Both the position numbers and the translations under genes were made by a program. Positions 56,261-64,000 of a stretch of 64,000 bases of DNA are shown here, in pieces. Each line of letters starts with the position of its first letter. Within the stretch, counting starts at the first letter, position 1. The notes below the pieces were generated by a model. It made no database searches. It was given only the letters and a program-made list of their open reading frames with translations, and was not told where the DNA came from. Source of the DNA: Cryptomeria japonica (taxonomy: Eukaryota; Streptophyta; Pinopsida; Cupressales; Cupressaceae); the NCBI RefSeq assembly GCF_030272615.1, contig NC_081415.1:266543425-266607424 (forward strand), given 5' to 3'.

Positions 56261-58470
56261 CATACTTAGTTGATTGATTCAGGACTACTAGGATGATGGG
56301 GGGAATATGATAAATTGGCCATATAATAAAGGAGTGATGGAGGATTGATGAGAGAATCAAGGATAAATGATTGATGAGTTCTTGTGTGGGTTTTAAAGTG
56401 CTTTATCATCAATGAGTTTATTATGGCAACTGAATGCAAGCATCTAGATATGATAAAACCTAGATGACTCACATATCATTTGCATGGAGAGAAGATACTC
56501 TCATACAAGAAATGCCCTTGTTCACACCATACCCTTAGGTCCTCAATGATCGTAGACCATCATATCATCAAACAAGCTATGGTATTACTAGAGAACATAC
56601 TACAAGCAAAAACCATGTGAGCTTGCCCCATCCCAGCCACTCTAGTCCATAGAGATCCTTTCTTAGAATAGTAAGCATGTCACAAAAGATAAAATCAAAG
56701 GAAAAATTAAAAACCTAAATCAATAGCCAATGAAATCCTCATGCCACAGTTTAGACTTGGTCTAATTTCAATAGTATCCTGATAAAGGACATATAGTGTT
56801 TGGGTAAATAGGATTGTTAGTTGGGCTAAGTCTTGGTCTTGATTGAAAGATTTATTTGTTTGAAGCATAGCACTACATAGCTTCATTTGAAAGTATCTCA
56901 ATCCAAAAAGTGGGTGCTGTATTGCAAAGAAATATGAAAAACTTATTATGGATTGGTGATGTAAGTGGAATTTTATTGCATATTGTAAGTGTAAGAAGGA
57001 AGGAAAAAACAAATTTCTTCATAACTTGTGGTGCCAAGGATCCAATTCCATCACTAGGCTGAGGATATTCCCCCACTTAGGGATAGGACCTGGTTATTAG
57101 GTGTGAAGGAAGGAGACAAAAGGGTTTTTATTATGAAAGGTAATGACCTTGGTAGAACAATAACAAGCCATGATGGGGATGAAAGGTTTCTTATGGAGTG
57201 GAATTGTGAGTATGAAGTGGAAGGATGATGTAAAATCTTAAAGGAGAGATGAGTGAAGTCTCTACACATGGTATCGATTTCCCAATTTTCACCATGGTAC
57301 TTGCCCAAGGCACCACTAACGTGATTTTAACTATTGGATGAATTTATTTCTCCTTACCTTTTTTGATTTTATGATTTTTTTGTATTTTTAAAATTTTATG
57401 ATTTTTTGTATTTTATGATTATTCAAAGGTTTCTCTGAAGAGCTAAGTGTAAAACTTGCAAAAGTGCATACTATTGACAAGATCTTCAAGTGGTTCATCT
57501 TTAGACTGTAGACTACAGTAACAATGTAAGGGCCTAGCTAGTTGGGTTCAATTTCAAGCTTCTTCTTGTGGTCCTATTAAAAATGGTAGTGTGTATTGAC
57601 TCTTTCATCATATTTATTCTCATTTGATTGGTAATTTTTAATATTTTAAAGAATTTGTTGAAGATTTATGTGATAGAGCTCTTATCCATCTCACAAAAAA
57701 TCTCATTCTTTTTCTCGGTCCAAGTTTGAACATGGGGAACTAGCACTCTCTTTGCCCTATTATGTTCTTTCTTGATATGTGATCTTAGTAGCATACCCTA
57801 TTGGGGGATCTTTTTCATTCATGGTGGTAAAAATTCATGTGCAATCATACTTGGATAGCAATGTAATAGTCTTTATTACCTTGTCTCCTTGCTTGGGGAG
57901 CAAGAATAATATGTCATTTTTCTCTCTTTTTCAAGGATATCCTTTTCCTTTGTTGAGTTGCATCTTTCATAGATTTATAAAATTTATTACATAAAATGTT
58001 TCTCCATGTGAGTTCATAAATGTCCCTTGGTTGTACCTATTCCTTATTTTGAAGTGGTGCATCTTTAATATCTCCTTAGTGAATGTGTGAAATCCTTCAC
58101 TAAGAATCCATTTTTTCCTAACAAGGGGAAGGTGTGCATTCTTGGTCTCCTTCCCATTTCAAAGATGTTATCCTTATTAAAGATATCCTCTAATTTTGGA
58201 GGTTGATATCTTTAGGTAAATATCTCTTCCTCCTTGGATACCTCAAAAGGATCCCTTTATACATGTTACACGATATATTTTTACAACTATTTTTTCCTTG
58301 TTCATAAGAGTTATGCCTCTTTATCTTGGAATTATGTTCATTGTTGCTTAAAGTATATCCCCTTGGTGTTGAAGGAGTTTATCTTTGTCTCTCATTTACA
58401 CCTTTAGACATCTACATAGGGTTATGTTGACATCTAAGGGAGGGGGGGGGGTGCATATATGCATCATCCT
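56261..58470. other. No recognisable gene
   Basis: I read both strands and found only short frames without family motifs. A polypyrimidine/T-rich block lies at 57340-57420. Its base composition and TE-like texture suggest decayed retrotransposon, but I cannot name the family. Confidence 0.5.
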
Positions 58471-58690
58471 TATTGCTTATGTTGCGGATTTCCTTGCATA
58501 CAATGCTTTGCTTGGTTATCCTTTTCAAATTCGAGTTGCATATTTCCTTGCATACAATTATTTGGTGGTTATCCTTTTCAAATTTAAGTGGAAAATTTCC
58601 TAGCATATAATTCTTGTCTTGGTTATCCTTTTCAAATTTATGTTGTAGATTTCCTTATAGAAAATGTTTTGTTTGGTTATCCTTTGCACC
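58471..58690. repeat. Tandem repeat of about 60-65 bp
   Basis: Four units contain GATTTCCTTGCATACAAT and TTGGTTATCCTTTTCAAATT (at about 58485, 58545, 58605 and 58645). They are degraded but aligned by eye. A G-run (58440-58450) precedes them. Confidence 0.75.
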
Positions 58691-59165
58691 ATTTCGTAAG
58701 ATGAGTTGACTAGTGTAACATAAATTTCTAGACCTTTTGACTCTTCCTTTTCCATTTTTGGATGAGTTTACTAGAATAACACAAGTAGCTCTACTTTTCA
58801 ACTCTTCCTTTGGGATAGGTTGACTAGCATAACACAACTTGCTAGACTTGTCAACCCTTCCTTTTTCAATTCCTTAGGGTAAGTTGACTAGCATAACACA
58901 ACTTTCTACTTGAAATCTTCCTTCCCACATGGATCACACAATATAACACAACTTGTTGTCCTATGAGAATACGTTCTTCCATGGGTCGCCTAGCATAACA
59001 CAACTTTCTATCCCATGGAATTTATTTTCCCTCTTTCTCTTTCTCACATGGATCGCCTAGCATAACACAACTTGCTAGCTTATGGAATCCATGCTTTTTC
59101 CCTTTCCCATTCCCATTAACTCATAGAATAATACACCTTGCTAGTTATTGGATCACGGTTCATCA
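58691..59165. repeat. Degenerate repeat with CTAGCATAACACAACTTGCTAG core
   Basis: About nine units of 45-70 bp share GTTGACTAGCATAACACAAC or GATCGCCTAGCATAACACAA, separated by CT-rich CTTCCTTT spacers. TTGCTAG is partly the inverse of CTAGCA, so each unit has a small palindromic core. Confidence 0.78.
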
Positions 59166-59984
59166 ACTAATGCATGATCTTGCCCTTTCCATGTGACCAC
59201 TTGTGCTCTTGTAATAAAATTTTGAGAATGATAGTAGTGGTTGAGACATTTTTACTATCAAAGTCTCTTCAACTAATTGACTTGGAGCCTTTGTTTTTAG
59301 TATTAATCCCTTTTGTGTCTTTTTTTATGTCTTTTTATTTGACTTTGTTTTTCTTTTGTATTGTTTTGTGTGTCCTTGCATATGATTGTATGAGTTAAGA
59401 TGTAATGCCCGCCAATATACCCTAGAGAAATTGACCATATAATCATGCAAATAGAGATAATTTTTTTTAACATCACTTAATACAACACATTCAAATAACT
59501 ACTCATATGCATTTAACATCCATTAACATGCTGTACACACACACAATATATATATATCCATCAAGAACACAAACATAAAAGCATAACCATATGAAGTCAT
59601 CACGCAAGCAGAAATAAACACAACTCTACAATTAATCTTTCCCTAGGTTATCTCAACATCATTACTTATAACTTCATCAAGAACACATCCATACAATCAT
59701 AACATATTTATAATTACTACTATAACCAATGCATTCTAACTCAACTAACATTTCTCTTTTCATGCATAGATGAGAATCCTCACTGATCTAACTAACATGA
59801 TTCCATCCATTAATAATGCAAATGCCCATAATCCACTTTTAAGATTCATTTTAAGAGAATCAATACTAGTAAATGTTCCTAATCCCATTGTGGACACTCA
59901 AATTTGGCTGATTAATTTAATCAAATGAAATCTCCTAAGTCTCTTGTAGTAGATGAATAATCCATGTTATTCAATTAAAATTAG

Positions 59985-60360
59985 ATATCCCTTTTGGCTA
60001 AATTAATTAAATGAAGCCAGGCCCCATTAGCCAACTAATTAATTAAATATCTTAATTAATTAACCCACCCCTTTCTTCCAATCCTTTGAATTAATTAATC
60101 TAATTAATTAATTCCCCTCTTTTCGATCACTTGAATTAATTAATCAAATTAATTAATTCCCCTTTTCCAATCCTTCAATTAATTAATCAAATTAATTAAT
60201 TCCCCATTTCTAATCCCTTGAATTAATTAATTCCCCCCTTTTCAATCCCTCAAATTAATTAATTAAATTAATTAATTCCCCCTTTTGAATTCCTTGAATT
60301 AATTAATCTAATTAATTAATCGCCCTATCCCTCCCACTTATTTGAATTAATTAAATTGAA
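59985..60360. repeat. AATTAATTAATT-CCCC tandem repeat
   Basis: About seven to eight units of 40-55 bp read TTGAATTAATTAATCAAATT then AATTAATTCCCCTTTTC. Each unit is itself close to palindromic (AATTAATTAATT). It lies in the U3-like part of the probable LTR. Confidence 0.87.
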
Positions 60361-60667
60361 ATATTCCGTTTAGATCACATGTCTCCTAACTTTTAACTAC
60401 CTAACTAACCCTCCTCTAACCTAACCTCCAATCTAACCTTTGGGTTCTAACCAACCAGCTTATCTTCCCAAACTAACCTTATCCTAACTTTCACTCACAT
60501 GTGTGTGCACACACACATTCCCTAATTTCCTTAATATTAAGAAATTAAAGCCTATTTTGGGGTGGCTCCCTCCCAAAATAGAATCTTTCCTCCTTGAGGA
60601 CACATGTCAAACCCCTTTTGACACGTGTCCCTCTTAGGGACACTTGTACTTGCTTGTTGAGCCATCA

Positions 60668-60870
60668 GAGTGGAAGGAGAGGAGGGGATTGGAAAAATGC
60701 AACACTTGTCCTCAAGGAGGACAAGCGGCAATCCTAGGAATGACAAGTGGAATGAAATTTAACAGAGGACAAGAGTGGAATCTCATTCCACTTGTAATTC
60801 TTGGGATTGCCACTTGTCCTCCTTGAGGAAAAGTGTTGCATTTTTCTAGTCGCCTCCTCTCCTTCCACTC
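60668..60870. repeat. Long inverted repeat, about 90-bp arms, 22-bp loop
   Basis: The left arm (60668-60757) begins GAGTGGAAGGAGAGGAGG and contains ATGCAACACTTGTCCTCAAG. The right arm (60780-60870) is its reverse complement with a handful of mismatches, ending CCTCCTCTCCTTCCACTC. A smaller imperfect inverted repeat (GACACATGTC / GACACGTGTC) lies upstream at 60598-60630. The hairpin sits just before the TATA-like motif of the probable LTR. Confidence 0.87.
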
Positions 60871-61090
60871 CTATTTAATCCACCCTCTTTTTCAAGAAAA
60901 TGGCTCCATCTTCATACATTCACATTGTCATAATGCATAATCATATCCTCCACTAGCACATCCATATTGTCATAATATCCAATTTTATCCCCATATCTTA
61001 CCATCCAATCCTTACATCTTAAATCCAATTAGCATAATCACATCATGGAGCAATCAAGCACAAGATACATCATGAGCACACATCCAAACA

Positions 61091-61759
61091 TGGGATGATA
61101 AAATAAAAGATAAAAAATGGGGTTCGCATTCGATTGTTTATGTTTTTATGCTTCATTTGCTTTCTTTTCAGCATCCCCATCTTGAAGTGTTTTGAGTTAA
61201 TGGCTTGCTTGGTTGATTTCCTTGATGTTTCAATCATTTATGTTAAGTATGCATATTTACCTAACACATTTATAGTATGCTCTGTGGGACCCACTTCATG
61301 GGTCGATCTAATTGTTTGATGTTTTGTGAGTGATTGTTTTGGTGCTGGAAGGCAAAAAATTGAGCTCCCATAACTTTATTTTTGCAAGTTTTCGTATGGA
61401 TCTGCACTAGGCTGAAATCATTTTGCATTCATGTTGACATAAATTTGCAGTCATCCTTAGATTGTGTTGCATTGGTGCTAACAAAAATTCACATTCATCC
61501 AGTGAGCATTGCACATTCATTTTGTATTCATGTTACATTCATCATGTAACCATGTCGCATTCATTTGGGTTAAAATGATTTGACTATTTATATGTCATTT
61601 TTGCTATTTTTAGTATCACCTATGTATTTATGACCTCAGTGCAGTTCCATATTTAAAAAAAAAAAATATTATAGGGTAGAATATAGCTTTTTAAAATGTG
61701 ATAATCTTGGCTTGCAGAGTTAAAAGATCAAAGTTCCAGGTTCACAAGAGCGAGCAAAA
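61091..61759 (+). other. Gypsy-type leader with GCATTCAT array, left part
   Basis: GCATTCAT-like units (TGCATTCATGTTG, TTGCATTGGTG, CACATTCATCC, CACATTCATTTTG, TACATTCATCATG, CGCATTCATTTGG) recur about every 20-35 bases from 61420 to 61570. The same motif recurs at 63225-63270, beyond the LTR inserted here. No coding content is recognised. Confidence 0.6.
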
Positions 61760-62986
61760 TGTAGGAGATTGCAGAAACAATAGGGTCAAATCATAAATGC
61801 ATATCAAGTCATGAGAGATCGAGAGGAAAACTACCATTTCCCTCAAAGGAGAGATGAGAGTTTCACTACATATTTCCCTTCAAACACTTTTCATGTATTA
61901 CATTGGAAGAGGGGGGGGGGGGGATTCACTAGATTCAACCTTCAAAGAAGAAGATAGAATTCTAAATGAAATGAGAATGATAAGTTAATCCCCTCTTCTA
62001 CTTGGAATGGAAAGGAATTGATTGAATTATGTATAGAAACTAAGTGCAAAAGCGACAAAGAACTTCTTATAACTTGAGATCAAAGTGTGGGATGAAGCTG
62101 TGCACCTGAATCTAGTAGTAATATGTCGAAATGAAGCTGCCCTACGAATTTGAGGAAAAGTTACCTGAACCATGGCGAAAGTGTACACGATCCTCCAAAA
62201 AATCCATGAAACGAAAAGGGTTTTTCTACCTCTTTAAATAGAGTCCAAATCTAAAAGTATAGCTACACACTTGCAACCTACACATGAAAAAGAGAGGAAA
62301 ATGGGTTGGGATTGGGGGTTTACTTTTAGGTCAAACCCCAGTTTTGGAATTAACCAAGTAATGAAAGAAAGTACTTGTAAGTAAATGTAAATGGAAGACT
62401 GAAATGTAAATCACCTCAAGGGAGGTTATGATAGAAATGTTGATAGAATTTCTTGTATGAAGTTGAATGTTGAAATAGATCTCCTCTTCAATGGTTGAAT
62501 CCTTAACTTGAATGCAACACCTAGCCTTGAAGGGAGACTTAAGATGCTCAATGCTTGAAAGAGATGCTTGACTACTTGAATGCTCTTGAATGCTTAATCG
62601 ACAATTTTCACCTTATTTAACTCTCATCCTTTTTATTTCTTTTCCAAAATGAGAGGGCAAATACAACTTTATACTTGTCAATTAGGGTTAATGAAACTAA
62701 TTTTCATCACAGGCCGACATCGGGGAAGTTTTCCCGCTCACTGCACAACCTTCTATGCAAACTTAGGAAAGGACCTACCCCAAAATAGGATAGGGATAGG
62801 GGCTCCATGCCCTCATCCTTTCCTTTTCTCTAGGGAAGAGTGCATATAGGGTCGTGCAAAGGGAAAGGGAGAAGCAATTTTCAGGGGTTGAGCAATCTCT
62901 GGTCTCCGATTAGGCTAGGAGATTTGATTTCGCATGCGTGAGGACCCTAATGTGGTCGAAATTGCTAGGGTCACAATTTTATGACA
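61760..62986 (-). mobile_element. Solo LTR related to the element D LTR, 1227 bp
   Basis: The minus strand starts TGTCATAAAATTGTGACCC and ends GCAATCTCCTACA. It is distantly related to the D LTR: shared ACAGAAGGAAAGGG/AAAATGGGTTGGGATTGGGG and GGTCAAACCCCAGTTTTGGA phrases. The flanks CAAAA (61755-61759) and CTAAA (62987-62991) agree at four of five positions. A long G-run lies at 61908. Confidence 0.65.
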
Positions 62987-64000
62987 CTAAACCTATATTC
63001 TAAAATAAAACATGGTTTTGATAGTGCATTGGTGCTCCTAACCCTACTCTATCAAAATTTTTATCATTCTATTTGCAAAAGTGTTAAATTTCAATTTTGG
63101 TTTGCCCAGTTAATGATGTCAAATTTATCTTGAAGTTGTATCCTATTTGTTCTGATTGTGAGTTGCATTAGTTTAGACAAAAATTTGCAATCTCTTGTCC
63201 AGATATTCGTATTGGTGTTGATATCATGTCACATTCATTTTGTAACTATCTCGCATTCGTTTGGTTGAATTAATGCATTTTTGTTTCTGCTCTGCCTTTA
63301 TTCTCAAGTTTTTCTCTGTGTTATTAAATTTTTGTCTCCATTGTGTGACAAAATAGAGTACTTGAAAAAGTCTTTTGAACGGTCAAAGAAAATTGAAAAA
63401 CCTAAACTACTAATCATCTTCCTTGTAGGAGTGTTTTGAGAGCTCAAAGACAATTATGAAATTAATAATGTTGTTGTAGAGGTAGATTAGGAGAGTGCTC
63501 AATTTTTTTTATAATAAACAACTTTGCATGTGGGCTTAAAATGAACTTTTGTCTTATGTGATTGGGCACAATTGTGCATGTGAGAGGTCCTAGGTGCAAG
63601 AGAAAAAGTGTCAGCGACGCTTAATTTCATTTTAGTAGGTAGAGGCCCTGTCCCCCTGAGTAGTCTATAAGGTCATGTGAGGGGAGAACAGCCCAAGCGG
63701 CATGGGCTTTCTAGCCAAGTCACTTCTCAGCCACTATATAAAATATGTGAGACATAAGTATTCATGACAGGTGCTAATTGCCTATCTACGCTGACTTCCC
63801 TAGTATTTGTGTTCTACAAGAAGGAAACCTCCCGAGGGAGAGAGCATACATGGTCACCTGAAAGAGAATCCTGTATTACAAGCCACTGTCTTAGTTGTCA
63901 AAATCCTTCTATTTGATGACTCAAGCATTGTGATACATGCATGCCAAAGACACTCCTCATGTACCCCTCAATTTGAGATAAAAAAATTCTTGAGATCTTA
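62987..64000 (+). other. Gypsy-type leader, right part, to window end
   Basis: It resembles the leaders of A and B in order and wording. A T-rich part with GGGCTTAAAATGAAC is at about 63530 (compare GGGCTTAAAAAGAAC at 19610). CCAAGCGGCATGGGCTTTCTAGCCAAGT is at about 63690 (compare AGCTAAAGCCAAGTTTCCC at 20110). GGAAACCTCCCGAGGGAGAGAGC is at about 63825 (compare 3000-3090). No coding content. Confidence 0.55.

Larger units (their letters stand above)
59401..61090 (+). mobile_element. Probable gypsy LTR, about 1.7 kb
   Basis: It starts TGTAATGCCCGCCAATATACC, a common plant LTR opening. It has AT-rich U3 repeats, then a TATA-like CCTATTTAATCC at about 60870, and ends near CATCCAAACA (61090). 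The following sequence resembles gypsy leader (see 61091 and 62987). I found no clear primer-binding site and no partner LTR in the window, so the right end is approximate. Confidence 0.55.

Overview
The window looks like repetitive DNA from a plant with a large genome. Gymnosperm is my best guess, from the density of old, nested and heavily decayed LTR retrotransposons; this is inference, since no host gene fixes the taxon. It is AT-rich. I see no convincing single-copy host gene, no tRNA or rRNA gene, and no CRISPR array. Almost everything recognisable is an LTR retrotransposon, an ORF carried by one, or a repeat array inside one.

Layout. 1-8617 (minus strand): pieces of a Ty3/gypsy family (A and A') with a degenerate gag, a long leader, a primer-binding site, an LTR at 4098-5568, and the 3' module of a neighbouring copy that carries a plant mobile domain (PMD) ORF on the opposite strand. 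8618-16039: the R-U5 part of a plus-strand gypsy LTR, split by element C (8790-15400). C is a copia-type LTR element without polymerase; it carries a zinc-knuckle Gag-like ORF and a second ORF of about 1,100 codons that I do not recognise. About 397 bp of target are duplicated on both sides of C. 16292-19454: two diverged DUF4283/zinc-knuckle ORF1-like copies with a solo LTR between them. 19455-43960 (plus): gypsy element B, of the dual-RNase-H (Tat-like) type, with its leader split by an almost complete copia element G (20312-27415, minus, TSD ACAAG). B has gag remnants, protease, a G-patch-like stretch, RT, two RNases H and integrase, then an antisense PMD ORF, CATATC and GCGCTA arrays, a polypurine tract and a 3' LTR. 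44000-55700: a third PMD gene remnant, split by element D (44846-55321, minus, TSD CAATG). D is a gypsy-like gag-protease element without polymerase, and one of its LTRs carries a 2.5-kb insertion (TSD AAATC). 55700-59400: satellite-like arrays and unrecognised sequence. 59401-64000: a probable LTR with AATT-rich repeats and a 90-bp-arm hairpin, then a gypsy-type leader interrupted by another LTR.

How it fits together. These are layers of insertion, not a cooperating gene set. The most interesting recurring design is the 3' module found in both A' and B: antisense PMD ORF, CATATC repeats, GCGCTA array, polypurine tract, LTR. In element A the leader carries the same GCGCTA motif in the opposite sense, so leader and 3' module could in principle base-pair. 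Two other gypsy-type leaders in the window have their own spaced-motif arrays (an AATTAGGGTT type in D and a GCATTCAT type at 61.4 kb), which hints that such arrays are a general leader property here. Element C is the best candidate for an undescribed system: a pol-less element that mobilises a large unknown protein.
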